Source: Thiotrichaceae bacterium
GTDB taxonomy: Bacteria > Pseudomonadota > Gammaproteobacteria > Eutrophobiales > Eutrophobiaceae
Direction: 5' to 3'
Length of the DNA stretch: 64,000 bases
Assembly: GCA_012960105.1 (NCBI GenBank)
Contig: DUBV01000005.1
Location: 108,862 to 172,861, forward strand
The notes under the pieces were generated by a model. It did not search any database. It was not told the DNA's origin and was given only the letters and a program-made list of their open reading frames with translations. Position numbers and translations under genes: made by a program. Below, piece by piece: positions 30,663 to 38,737 of the stretch. How positions within the stretch are numbered: position 1 is the stretch's first letter; every line of letters begins with the position of its first letter.

Positions 30663-31037
30663 TTAATTTAAATTAGCCATGTCTTTATCTGACACAGCAG
30701 TTACTAATAATTTTTCAGAAAGTTTATTAAGTTGTTTTTGAACTCTTTGATCTTGTTTTTTGAAACACAAACCGATCAAACCGAAGTCTTTCCATACGAC
30801 CAGTGCTTCTAGAATAATACTGGTATTATCATCCTGAATAAGGATTTTACAGTCTTGCTTCGGTTGCATTTCAACATCAGTAGGTTCAACAATTTGCATT
30901 CCATTACCTGAGATATTTCTCATTTTGGTAATATATTCCTGATCATCAATATAGGTGGTTATATCAAGATCAGCATAGATACGACCGTTATTTCGACGGT
31001 TATCGTTATTACGTTTTTTATTACGTCTGTCTCTCAT
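30663..31037 (-). CDS. PilZ domain protein
   Basis: 124 residues. A basic N-terminus (RDRRNKKRNNDNRRNNGR) supplies the RxxxR arginine motif, followed at the right distance by NISGNGMQI, the D/N-x-S-x-x-G motif, so c-di-GMP binding is plausible. The rest is a short beta barrel (ILEALVVWKDFGLIGLCF) with a C-terminal helix (QRVQKQLNKLSEKLL). No partner domain. Likely a small c-di-GMP receptor controlling motility, pili or polysaccharide; target unknown. Confidence 0.85.
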   Translation of the reverse strand: MRDRRNKKRNNDNRRNNGRIYADLDITTYIDDQEYITKMRNISGNGMQIVEPTDVEMQPKQDCKILIQDDNTSIILEALVVWKDFGLIGLCFKKQDQRVQKQLNKLSEKLLVTAVSDKDMANLN

Positions 31038-31203
31038 TTTTTTACCCTCTTTCGATAGCTTATATATCGGCGAGGGTGAAATTTTCTTAATACTTTTATT
31101 TAGTTACTGAAATATATAGAATTTTCGGAAGAATAGCTGGGCTTATGCCCAGCTATTGTATTTGTTTAAGGGAGGCTAAAAGGGATAGTCGTTAGTTGAG
31201 GAT

Positions 31204-32118
31204 TTAAGCCTTGGTATCTGGTTCCATGAAGCACCATTTAACCGTGGGAACTTGTTTTTGAATTTCCTCTTCCAGTTCATTAATTTGTTTGACGGCTTCT
31301 TCAATACTTAAACCGGCTTTCATCTTAAGTTTTGCTGCCAACATTATGTCTGCGCCAAATTGCATGGTAATGGAATTTAGTAGTTTTTCTATGCTGTCAT
31401 CTTTCTCGATTATGGTATCAATCAATACGACCAATTCAGGTTCAGCCGAACGTCCAACGATTAAGGATTTAATGCGCCAGGCAATAAATATAGAAATAAA
31501 GATCAAGATTATACCAATACAAATCGAACCAATGGCATCATACATCGGGTTGCCGGTAATCCAGGCGATTGATACAAAGATGAATGCCATAGCCAAACCA
31601 ATAATGGCGGCAGTGTCTTCGCCAAGTATGACAACAAGCTCCGCATTTCGAGTATTCTTAAACCAGTTCCAAAATGATTTTTCCTTTCTAATCTTTTTTA
31701 TTTCTTTCAGAGCGCCAAGTAGGCTAAAACCTTCCAGAATGATACCGAGAGCAAGCACGAGCAGCGCGATCCAGATTTGATTGAGTTCTTCAGTGGAATG
31801 CAATTTATGCCAGCCTTCGTAAACTGAAAATAAACCACCCATGCTAAATAACATAATAGCAACGATGAAACTCCAGAAATAAGTCACTTTGCCATAACCT
31901 AGTGGATGTTTGTCATCCGCTGGTTTTTCTGCCTGTTTCATGCCGATAAATAATAGAATTTGATTGCCACAATCAGCAAAGGAGTGAATTGCTTCTGCCA
32001 ACATGCTGCCAGAACCGGTATAAACAGCGGCACCGGATTTTGCTATAGCAATACCGAGATTGGCTATAAATGCGTAAAGAATTGCTTTTACTGTGCCACC
32101 ATGAGCTGATCCAGACAT
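31204..32118 (-). CDS. Cation diffusion facilitator family transporter
   Basis: 304 residues, six membrane segments. Site A ligands in TM2: His45 and Asp49 in HSFADCGNQ. In TM5 the usual HxxxD is replaced by GEDTAAIIG (Glu167, Asp168), the pattern of the CDF branch that includes the SLC30A9/ZnT9-like proteins. The C-terminal 80 residues are the cytoplasmic ferredoxin-like domain. CDF proteins export Zn, Mn, Fe or Co with proton exchange; the changed TM5 site makes the metal uncertain. Confidence 0.9.
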   Translation of the reverse strand: MSGSAHGGTVKAILYAFIANLGIAIAKSGAAVYTGSGSMLAEAIHSFADCGNQILLFIGMKQAEKPADDKHPLGYGKVTYFWSFIVAIMLFSMGGLFSVYEGWHKLHSTEELNQIWIALLVLALGIILEGFSLLGALKEIKKIRKEKSFWNWFKNTRNAELVVILGEDTAAIIGLAMAFIFVSIAWITGNPMYDAIGSICIGIILIFISIFIAWRIKSLIVGRSAEPELVVLIDTIIEKDDSIEKLLNSITMQFGADIMLAAKLKMKAGLSIEEAVKQINELEEEIQKQVPTVKWCFMEPDTKA

Positions 32119-32139
32119 ACTCCCTCCCGTTTACAGCTA

Positions 32140-32295
32140 GTACGCCCGACTACTCTTCGTCGCCTAAGCGCCTACTGTCGGTAAAAACAAACTAATAGTG
32201 CTCATTTACAAACTTGTAAACTTCGCTTTTTCGTCAATTTTTGCCTCGATTAGTCTTCGTTCGTAACGCTGTAAAGATTTTAATTGAATTTATTG
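32140..32295. repeat. Probable extragenic repeat with palindrome
   Basis: Between the divergent CDF and EF-hand genes. It has TTTACAA-AC-TTGTAAA (about 32206-32221) followed by a pyrimidine-rich CTTCGCTTTTTCGTC stretch. The segment at 47289-47336 has the same layout: CAT, a palindrome (ATGTAT/ATACAT), then GCGGTTCTCGGC. I take both as members of one extragenic family; the similarity is by eye. No coding potential seen. Confidence 0.45.
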
Positions 32296-32363
32296 TCAAC
32301 CGAATCATAACTCAGGCGTTAAGACGGGTGTACAGAAAATAAACCCTCTTTTGGAGATTAAAT

Positions 32364-32879
32364 ATGAAAAGTGTAACGAATAATAAATTAGCTATTTTAA
32401 CAGTAGCAATATTAGGTTTAAGCCTTAGTTTTTCCGCTTATTCGGCAGATGATGTCGATAGAGAAGCAAGACGTGCAGAAATAAAAGCTAAATTTGATGT
32501 CGATGGTGACGGGACGCTAAACGAAACAGAACGCCAGGCTGCCAGAGAAGCACACAAACAACGAAGAATGGAACGTATCGATACCGATGGCGATGGTACT
32601 ATCAGTGACAAGGAACGTTCAACGGCTAAGGAGAAACATCGAGCAAAAATGATTGAACGTTTTGATGCTGATGGTGATGGCGAATTGAGTGAGGCGGAAC
32701 GCTCAGTCGCTAAAGAAAAACACAGAGAAAAGAGGCTTAAACGTTTTGATACAGATGGCGACGGTGAACTTAGTGACACTGAACGCCAGGCTGCGAAAGA
32801 AGCCCGTGGTAAATTTCGCGAACGTCGGGAAAGCAATCGTGATAATGAACGAAATTCAGATGTTGCACGGAGTAGATAA
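32364..32879 (+). CDS. Secreted EF-hand protein with four calcium loops
   Basis: 171 residues. Sec signal peptide to about residue 28 (LSLSFSAYSA/DD). Four canonical EF loops of form DxDGDGxLxxxE start at residues 45, 73, 101 and 129: an exact 28-residue period, each loop preceded by a Lys/Arg-rich helix such as AREAHKQRRMER. All calcium-coordinating positions (1,3,5,12) are intact. Predicted periplasmic or extracellular calcium binder. Strong RBS (TTTTGGAGAT) before the ATG; a terminator hairpin follows at 32902, so it is probably its own transcript upstream of the sigma operon. Confidence 0.9.
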   Translation: MKSVTNNKLAILTVAILGLSLSFSAYSADDVDREARRAEIKAKFDVDGDGTLNETERQAAREAHKQRRMERIDTDGDGTISDKERSTAKEKHRAKMIERFDADGDGELSEAERSVAKEKHREKRLKRFDTDGDGELSDTERQAAKEARGKFRERRESNRDNERNSDVARSR

Positions 32880-32901
32880 TAATAAATTATCGATTGATAA
32901 T

Positions 32902-32932
32902 AACGTAGCCGGATTATTTATCCGGCTACGTT
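32902..32932 (+). terminator. Strong hairpin after the EF-hand gene
   Basis: AACGTAGCCGGAT (32902-32914), 5-nt loop, ATCCGGCTACGTT (32920-32932): 13 perfect pairs. The U-tract after it is poor (AATGTTT), so termination efficiency is uncertain. Confidence 0.65.
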
Positions 32933-32986
32933 AATGTTTAGAATGAAATACATTAACTCAACAAACCTTAGTAAAGGAGATAGACA

Positions 32987-33523
32987 CTGCAATCTCATCG
33001 TGAAATGGATGCCTTTCTTGCCAGTGTTGAAAAGCGAGCTTTTCGTATGGCTGAAATAGCGACAGGCAATAGGGATGAAGCTTTGGATATCCTGCAAGAT
33101 GCTATGTTTAAACTGGTAGAGAAGTATGCAGATCGAGATACGAAGGAATGGGGCCCATTATTTACGACCATATTACAAAGTCGTATCAAAGACTGGTATC
33201 GACGCAATCAGGTGCGAAATCGCTTTCGTAGTTGGTTTAGTCATAAAGATGATGAACAGGAAGATCCAATACAGCAAGCAAAAGATGAAAAAGCAAGAAC
33301 CCCAGAACAATTGTTACAATCAGACAGGCGTATTGATGAACTGGATTTGGCAATGCATGCTCTGCCGCTACGCCAACAACAGGCTTTTTTATTAAGGATC
33401 TGGGAAGGGTATAGTGTTGAAGAAACAGCAAAAGCGATGAAATGTTCAGCAGGAAGTGTGAAAACACATTATTCACGTGCAGTACATACTTTACGTGACA
33501 AACTCGGTGATCATTGGGAATAA
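32987..33523 (+). CDS. RNA polymerase sigma factor, ECF-like, probable CTG start
   Basis: Sigma-70 family protein with region 2 (AEIATGNRDEALDILQDAMFKLVEKY, then IKDWYRRNQVRNRFRSWF) and region 4 (LPLRQQQAFLLRIWEGYSVEETAKAMKCSAGSVKTHYSRAVHTLR). The first ATG is at 33005 but has no Shine-Dalgarno; AAAGGAG at 32973-32979 sits 7 nt before an in-frame CTG at 32987, giving MQSHREMDAFL and 178 residues. First gene of a four-gene unit with DUF3619, a small acidic protein and DUF3106, an order that recurs in gamma- and betaproteobacteria. Its DUF3619 neighbour may act as a membrane anti-sigma. Confidence 0.88.
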   Translation: MQSHREMDAFLASVEKRAFRMAEIATGNRDEALDILQDAMFKLVEKYADRDTKEWGPLFTTILQSRIKDWYRRNQVRNRFRSWFSHKDDEQEDPIQQAKDEKARTPEQLLQSDRRIDELDLAMHALPLRQQQAFLLRIWEGYSVEETAKAMKCSAGSVKTHYSRAVHTLRDKLGDHWE

Positions 33524-33558
33524 ATTGTTAGGAATATAATGCAGAGACAAGATTGATC

Positions 33559-33927
33559 ATGACTAAACACAACGAAGATAAATTTGAATCGAATATCAGG
33601 CAAGGTCTGGATGAAGCTGTCGACACGCTTGATGCAAATACACTTTCTAGGATCCGCCAGATTCGTACGCAAGCTGTAGAGAAAGAAAAAATAAAAACTG
33701 AAGGTCTTCAGCTTAATTGGTTATTTAATAAACAAGGGCTTTTTGTCGGTGGCTTGGCAACAGCCTGTGTCATGGTGCTTGCCATGATGCTCCTATTTAA
33801 TTCACCAACATCAATACAAACAATACCTGAAGAGGATATAGAATTAATTTCTTCCTCGGATAATCTGGAGTTTTTTGAAGATCTGGAATTTTATGAATGG
33901 CTCGAAGAAGATGCTTTACCGAGCTAA
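33559..33927 (+). CDS. DUF3619-like single-pass membrane protein, putative anti-sigma factor
   Basis: 122 residues. Cytoplasmic N-terminus (EDKFESNIRQGLDEAVDTLDANTLSRIRQIR) resembling small anti-sigma domains, one membrane segment at about 55-77 (GLFVGGLATACVMVLAMMLLF), and a short, strongly acidic C-terminus (NLEFFEDLEFYEWLEED) that should be periplasmic. It follows the sigma gene by 35 nt. By context it may tether the sigma factor; no zinc-finger motif is present. ATG at 33559 is used; a TTG lies two codons earlier. Confidence 0.75.
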   Translation: MTKHNEDKFESNIRQGLDEAVDTLDANTLSRIRQIRTQAVEKEKIKTEGLQLNWLFNKQGLFVGGLATACVMVLAMMLLFNSPTSIQTIPEEDIELISSSDNLEFFEDLEFYEWLEEDALPS

Positions 33928-33929
33928 AC

Positions 33930-34169
33930 ATGAAATTTGGAACATGGTTTATATTTTTAATTTTATTAATAAGTTATTCATTTGCAGAAGAGCAAATGAA
34001 TACGGAAGAAATACCTTCGATAGCCTTTCTTGAATTTCTTGGAGAATGGGAAACAGAACAGGGTGAATGGATTGACTATGTGGAATTAGAGAATGAAGAA
34101 CCAGAAAACGAAGAATTAGAAAAATTAATAGAATCAACAAGCGACTCTAAAATCGATAATGAAAACTAG
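33930..34169 (+). CDS. Small acidic secreted protein of the sigma/DUF3106 operon
   Basis: 79 residues. Signal peptide MKFGTWFIFLILLISYSFA, then a very acidic mature part containing FLEFLGEWETEQGEW and a Glu-rich tail. The motif echoes the acidic end of the preceding DUF3619 protein (LEFFEDLEFYEWLEE). It begins 2 nt after that gene and overlaps DUF3106 by 11 nt, so the three are coupled. Function unknown. The contrast with the strongly basic DUF3106 product suggests the two may bind each other in the periplasm (inference). Confidence 0.75.
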   Translation: MKFGTWFIFLILLISYSFAEEQMNTEEIPSIAFLEFLGEWETEQGEWIDYVELENEEPENEELEKLIESTSDSKIDNEN

Positions 34170-34779
34170 ATTGTTAACATTACTGTTATTATTTTTTATT
34201 CCTTTAGCGGCAGTATTGGCTGAAGAGGGTATTGCGTGGGATACATTGTCAACAGAAGAACAAAGCTTATTAAATGATTTCAAGGATAGCTGGAATGAAT
34301 TACCTACGCAACGTCAACAACGTTTACAAAAAGGTGCTGGTCGATGGGGGAAGATGACAGATGAACAACGCCGAAAAGCCAGGAAACGTATGGAACGTTG
34401 GAAAACAATGGATGATGAACAAAAGAAAAAAATTAAAGAACGCTTTGAGCATTTTAAAGATCTAACTCCGGAGCAACAACAACATATTAGAAAACGACAA
34501 CAGTGGTTTAAAAATTTACCAGAAGATAAACGTAAGGAACTACGTCAGCGTTATCAAAATATGTCCGATGAAGAGAAAAAGAGTTTTCGTCAAAGGATGA
34601 AGGTCAGGCACAAAAAAATGAAACAACGTATGAAGGACATGTCTCCAGAACAGCGTAAAACATTCAGAGAGCGACTACAGAACATGAGTCCAGAAGAACG
34701 TCGTCGTTTCATGCATCAACGAAAACAAAATAAGGATTTAGAGAAAGCATCAGGCTCAGTTGACAGAGTGACAGAATAA
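34159..34779 (+). CDS. DUF3106 family secreted basic repeat protein
   Basis: 206 residues. Sec signal to about residue 21 (LLLLFFIPLAAVLA/EE). The mature protein is a run of helical repeats of about 18 residues, each with an aromatic, then M/L, then (S/T)PEQ or DEQ and a basic helix: key M/L at 66, 84, 102, 120, 135, 161 and 176. It is rich in Arg, Lys and Gln and has no enzyme motif; the pattern resembles periplasmic LTxxQ/CpxP-type metal- or stress-sensing helical proteins only loosely. Last gene of the sigma unit. Confidence 0.82.
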   Translation: MKTRLLTLLLLFFIPLAAVLAEEGIAWDTLSTEEQSLLNDFKDSWNELPTQRQQRLQKGAGRWGKMTDEQRRKARKRMERWKTMDDEQKKKIKERFEHFKDLTPEQQQHIRKRQQWFKNLPEDKRKELRQRYQNMSDEEKKSFRQRMKVRHKKMKQRMKDMSPEQRKTFRERLQNMSPEERRRFMHQRKQNKDLEKASGSVDRVTE

Positions 34780-34825
34780 ATATTTGACTAGTAGATACTA
34801 ATATAAGAATTTCGTTATTTCAGAT

Positions 34826-35089
34826 ATGACTAAAAAATATAATGGTAAACTTCTACGAGCCGCAAAAGAGGGTGACTCTGTTCGAATACATGCTGCACTT
34901 AACGCTGGAGCAGATATTAATACGACGGACATGAGTGGTTGGACGCCCTTGTTCTACGCGGCAATTCTTGGGAATCAACAAGCTGTTTCCGTATTGATTG
35001 CTGCGGGTGCCAAAATAGAGCTAGAGGATAAAGTAGGTATAACAGCGGCTGAGCTAGCAGGTGAGACTTGTCGTTCAATGGTTGAATAA
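34826..35089 (+). CDS. Short ankyrin-repeat protein
   Basis: 87 residues, little more than two ankyrin repeats: LLRAAKEGDSVRIHAALNAGADINTTD, then GWTPLFYAAILGNQQAVSVLIAAGAKIELEDKVGITAAELA. No signal peptide or membrane segment, so cytoplasmic. Ankyrin repeats bind proteins; the partner is unknown. It follows the DUF3106 gene by 46 nt and may belong to the same transcript. Confidence 0.8.
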   Translation: MTKKYNGKLLRAAKEGDSVRIHAALNAGADINTTDMSGWTPLFYAAILGNQQAVSVLIAAGAKIELEDKVGITAAELAGETCRSMVE

Positions 35090-35135
35090 AACGTAAATCC
35101 TATTCACGTTCATTAACTTTACGTTTGCTAAATTA

Positions 35136-35636
35136 TTATTTATTCGCGTTGATTAGCTGTTTTGCAAATTTCTTTATTTGCTCATCATAAAGTGCGAGTT
35201 CTCCTCCAGTCTTGATAGTGGCTAATGCTATTCGTGCAAGTAGCAACAAGAGCAATAGATCAACGACCCAGGCGATGAAATAAGAAAGTCGAATTCCATT
35301 GCCATTAATTTTTGTATTTGCATTCACGTTCTCTTCTGCATCGGCAGTGACTTCATCCTCACCTAATAAACTCTCTTGTATGGGATCGATGCTTTTATCG
35401 ATGTTCGACCCTGCCTCAATAGCTGTAGCCATGCGTTCAATATTTGTTGGGTCTTTATAAAGTGCCAAAGCTTCGCTAAAAACTTGTATTGCTATCCAGA
35501 GACCGATAAACAATAACAAGAGTCCGCAAATGCGAACAACGATACTAAGTACATCTTTGCTAGTTTCATTTAGTGATTGCATAGCGGGTGTGGTTATTTT
35601 TGCCTCTTCCTCATTATTATTATCGAATTTATACAT
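35136..35636 (-). CDS. Hypothetical inner-membrane protein
   Basis: Not recognised. 166 residues with two or three hydrophobic segments: about 31-55 (VRICGLLLLFIGLWIAIQVF) and about 116-140 (LSYFIAWVVDLLLLLLLARIALATI). Between them is an acidic, low-complexity linker (GEDEVTADAEENVNANTKING) probably in the periplasm. Single gene, opposite to its neighbours. Confidence 0.65.
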   Translation of the reverse strand: MYKFDNNNEEEAKITTPAMQSLNETSKDVLSIVVRICGLLLLFIGLWIAIQVFSEALALYKDPTNIERMATAIEAGSNIDKSIDPIQESLLGEDEVTADAEENVNANTKINGNGIRLSYFIAWVVDLLLLLLLARIALATIKTGGELALYDEQIKKFAKQLINANK

Positions 35637-35746
35637 ATTTATTTCCCTAGTACTCTATCAGTTTATCCTTTGCTGTTATCATTATTGTAGCCTTATATTA
35701 GGTAATAGTTAAAATCGATCTATAAATTAATGAATAAGCTCATATT

Positions 35747-36673
35747 GTGTTTCTGAATTATCTAATTAAACGTCTGTGTAGTGCAGTATTCGTTTTATTA
35801 GGCATAATTACGCTTGTCTTTTTATTGATACATCTTGTACCGGGTGATCCTATCGAAGTCATGCTGGGTGAGACCGCACGTCCGGCAGATAGAGAAGCAT
35901 TACGTCATGCACTGGGGCTGGATTTACCGGTGTTGCAACAATGGTGGCAATATTTAACGGGAATAGCGCACTTTGATTTAGGTGTTTCGTTACATTCCAA
36001 ACGAGCAGTGAGTCAGTTATTAGTTGAACGACTTCCGGCAACAGCCACCCTTAGTCTGGCAAGTATGATCATAGCTATTGTCATTGCATTACCTTTAGGA
36101 ATACTAGCTGCCGTTTATAAAGATTCTATATGGGATCGATTGGCAATGATGACGGCAGTACTCGGTGTCTCTATCCCTAATTTTGTTATGGGTCCATTAT
36201 TAATTTTAATCTTTGCTTTATGGCTAGGCTGGTTTCCTGTGAGTGGCAAAGATGGTTTTGCTTCATTAGTGCTCCCAGCGTTTACTTTAGGTTCGGCATT
36301 AGCGGCAATTCTTTCGCGTATGGTGCGTGCTACGATGTTGGAAGTTATACAAGAAGATTATATTCGTGCTGCGCGTGCACGAGGTTTATCTGAAATTCGC
36401 ATATTAGGTTTGCATGCCTTACGTAATGCAGCATTGCCAGTGATTACTATTTTGGGAATGCAGTTCGGTGCGTTGTTAGCGGGAGCAATAATTACCGAAA
36501 CTATCTTTGCATGGCCGGGAATAGGTCAACTGATGATCGAATCAATTCATTCCAGAGATTATCCTGTAGTTCAAGGTTGTGTTCTCTTAATAAGTTCTAC
36601 TTATGTAATAGTGAATGTGTTGACTGATTTCATTTACACAATACTGGATCCGCGAGTGGAACTAGAATCATGA
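35747..36673 (+). CDS. Peptide ABC transporter permease, DppB/OppB type
   Basis: 308 residues, GTG start. N-terminal LIKRLCSAVFVLLGIITLVFLLIHLVPGDP is the hallmark of OppB/DppB-type permeases. The cytoplasmic EAA loop that contacts the ATPase is EDYIRAARARGLSEIRILGLHALRNAALPVI. Six membrane segments. It overlaps the next permease by 4 nt. The likely binding protein is the lipoprotein at 28080-29579, 6 kb upstream on the same strand; ATPase subunits are absent here. Confidence 0.92.
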   Translation: MFLNYLIKRLCSAVFVLLGIITLVFLLIHLVPGDPIEVMLGETARPADREALRHALGLDLPVLQQWWQYLTGIAHFDLGVSLHSKRAVSQLLVERLPATATLSLASMIIAIVIALPLGILAAVYKDSIWDRLAMMTAVLGVSIPNFVMGPLLILIFALWLGWFPVSGKDGFASLVLPAFTLGSALAAILSRMVRATMLEVIQEDYIRAARARGLSEIRILGLHALRNAALPVITILGMQFGALLAGAIITETIFAWPGIGQLMIESIHSRDYPVVQGCVLLISSTYVIVNVLTDFIYTILDPRVELES

Positions 36674-37476
36674 AATATAATTTTAGTATTCCATTATTTA
36701 TTTTATTAACCTGGATATTACTGGCTATTTTTGCACCGGTTTTACCGTTTAACCCGGATCAAATATTTTTAAACAAAATTTTATTGCCCCCGAATTGGGA
36801 ACAATGGCTTGGTTATGATGATTTGGGTCGTTCAATTAGTTCGCGTTTAATTATGGGTGCACGTACATCATTGAGCGTTGCCATTGTCGTTGTGACGATA
36901 TCTTTTTTGGCAGGTACATTTTTAGGTTTGATAAGTGCGTGGTTAGGTGGCTTTTGGGATAAGTGTTTAGTAATGATCATTGATTTGTTTATTGCCTTCC
37001 CTGGAATATTATTAGCTATTGCTTTAGCTGGATTACTCGGCCCAGGTTTGACCAATGCGGTAATAGCATTATCGATTGTCAGTTGGGTTGGTTTTGCGCG
37101 TTTGGCGCGAGTACAAACCTTGAGTAAGAAAAAATATGTTCACATAGATGCAGCACGAGCTTTAGGTACTCAGAATTTCCTTATTGCACAAAAGCATATT
37201 TTGCCTTTGATCATGACGCCATTAATTATAGAAGCGACCTTTTCCTTTGCGGGTGTTGTTATTGCTGAGGCAGGGTTATCATTTTTAGGCCTAGGTGTTC
37301 AGCCGCCAGTAGCATCATGGGGTAGTATGATCCGTGACGGAGGACAATATATGCTAGTTGCACCGCATATGGTATTAGCGCCAGGTTTTGCTATTCTTTC
37401 TTTGGTATTATGTATTAATTTATTAGGTGATAGGCTTAGAGATAAAATGGATATTAAAGAAATAAATAAAAATTAG
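36670..37476 (+). CDS. Peptide ABC transporter permease, DppC/OppC type
   Basis: 268 residues. N-terminal membrane segment with APVLPFNPDQI, then LGYDDLGRSISSRLIMGARTSLSVAI, characteristic of OppC/DppC. EAA loop KKYVHIDAARALGTQNFLIAQKHILPLIMTPLI. The C-terminus has the usual AGLSFLGLGVQPPVASWGSMI. Partner of the preceding gene; followed 6 nt later by nagZ, which suggests uptake of cell-wall-derived or other peptides in a recycling context (inference). Confidence 0.92.
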   Translation: MKYNFSIPLFILLTWILLAIFAPVLPFNPDQIFLNKILLPPNWEQWLGYDDLGRSISSRLIMGARTSLSVAIVVVTISFLAGTFLGLISAWLGGFWDKCLVMIIDLFIAFPGILLAIALAGLLGPGLTNAVIALSIVSWVGFARLARVQTLSKKKYVHIDAARALGTQNFLIAQKHILPLIMTPLIIEATFSFAGVVIAEAGLSFLGLGVQPPVASWGSMIRDGGQYMLVAPHMVLAPGFAILSLVLCINLLGDRLRDKMDIKEINKN

Positions 37477-37482
37477 CTTTTT

Positions 37483-38559
37483 ATGAGTATTATAAAAATG
37501 TCTTTGGGTCCGATTATGTGTGACTTGCGTGGTTTTCAGCTTGAGTCTGATGAACGTGAGATGTTGTGTCATCCGCATGTCGGTGGTGTGATTTTATTTA
37601 CGCGTAATTTTGAATCGGCTGAACAAATTGCAGCATTAACTAAATCAATTCATGAGTTACGTCAGCCACGTTTATTAATTGCCGTTGATCACGAAGGTGG
37701 ACGTGTGCAACGTTTTCGCGAAGGCTTTAGTCGTCTACCTGCCTGTGCATTGATTAGTGAGTGTCGATCTAAGGAAGGTAATCCCATTAAAAAAGCTGAA
37801 TCATTAGCGCAACAAGCCGGTTGGTTAATGGCGGCAGAATTATTAGCGGTCGGTGTTGATTTGAGTTTTGCACCGGTACTGGATGTTGGTGGCAAGATTA
37901 GTCAAGTTATAGGTGATCGTGCTTTTCATACTAATCCTGAACAAGTCTCCCGACTTGCACGTGCTTATATGAAGGGAATGAAAGAAGCCGGTATGGTCGC
38001 TGTCGGTAAGCATTTTCCTGGACATGGTTCTGTAGTCGAAGATTCACATGTTGCTATGCCTTACGATGATCGTTCATTTGCAGATATTAAAATGCATGAT
38101 TTGATTCCTTTCGAAAGGATGATCCATGCAGGACTCCCTGCGTTAATGCCGGCACATGTTATATATTCTAAAGTAGATAAAAATCCAGCAGGTTTTTCTG
38201 AGTTTTGGCTGAAGAAAATATTAAGACAAGAGTTAGAATTTCAGGGGACAATCTTTAGTGATGACTTGAGTATGGTGGGTGCGGAAATGATGGGTACTTA
38301 TCCAGAACGAGCCGAAGCAGCACTCAACGCAGGATGCGATATGGTTTTGGCATGTAACAATCAAGCAGGCGCAATGGAAATATTGGGTAAAGCAAATATT
38401 CCAGATAGTGTTGAATTACAGTCACGATTAATCAGGATGCATGGTAGTTTTGAAAGTACTTTGGACGAATTAAAGCAAACGGATTTGTGGAAACAACGAT
38501 CGCAAGTTGTTATGAATATTGAAAAAGAACCTGAACTGGAGTTAGGAGCCTATGATTAA
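37483..38559 (+). CDS. nagZ: Beta-N-acetylhexosaminidase NagZ
   Basis: Glycoside hydrolase family 3 enzyme of the cytoplasm that removes N-acetylglucosamine from anhydromuropeptides during cell-wall recycling. 358 residues. Motifs: DHEGGRVQRF; KHFPGHGSVVEDSH, whose His acts in general acid/base catalysis; and FSDDLSMVGAEM with the nucleophile Asp. The N-terminal MCDLRGFQLESDEREMLCHPHVGGVILFTRNFE is diagnostic of NagZ. It sits directly after the peptide permeases. Confidence 0.95.
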   Translation: MSIIKMSLGPIMCDLRGFQLESDEREMLCHPHVGGVILFTRNFESAEQIAALTKSIHELRQPRLLIAVDHEGGRVQRFREGFSRLPACALISECRSKEGNPIKKAESLAQQAGWLMAAELLAVGVDLSFAPVLDVGGKISQVIGDRAFHTNPEQVSRLARAYMKGMKEAGMVAVGKHFPGHGSVVEDSHVAMPYDDRSFADIKMHDLIPFERMIHAGLPALMPAHVIYSKVDKNPAGFSEFWLKKILRQELEFQGTIFSDDLSMVGAEMMGTYPERAEAALNAGCDMVLACNNQAGAMEILGKANIPDSVELQSRLIRMHGSFESTLDELKQTDLWKQRSQVVMNIEKEPELELGAYD

Positions 38560-38581
38560 ATCATGAATCGACATCTTGCGA

Positions 38582-38609
38582 TTGAAACACCCTGCTTCTG
38601 CGTTATAAA
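38582..38609 (+). promoter_or_regulatory. Candidate sigma-70 promoter for the TraB/GumN gene
   Basis: TTGAAA (38582-38587), 16-nt spacer, TATAAA (38604-38609): five of six consensus bases in each box. It would start transcription near 38616, well upstream of the start codons considered for the next gene. Confidence 0.5.
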
Positions 38610-38737
38610 ACTTCGTAATAGTTCTGCTATTATGCGCGTTTCACACCTTGAACCTGAATGTTTTAACCAGCAATCTGTTCGACCCAGACATAATAAGAGA
38701 TTCCTTCGCGATGATGCACCTGTATAAGGAAATTAAT

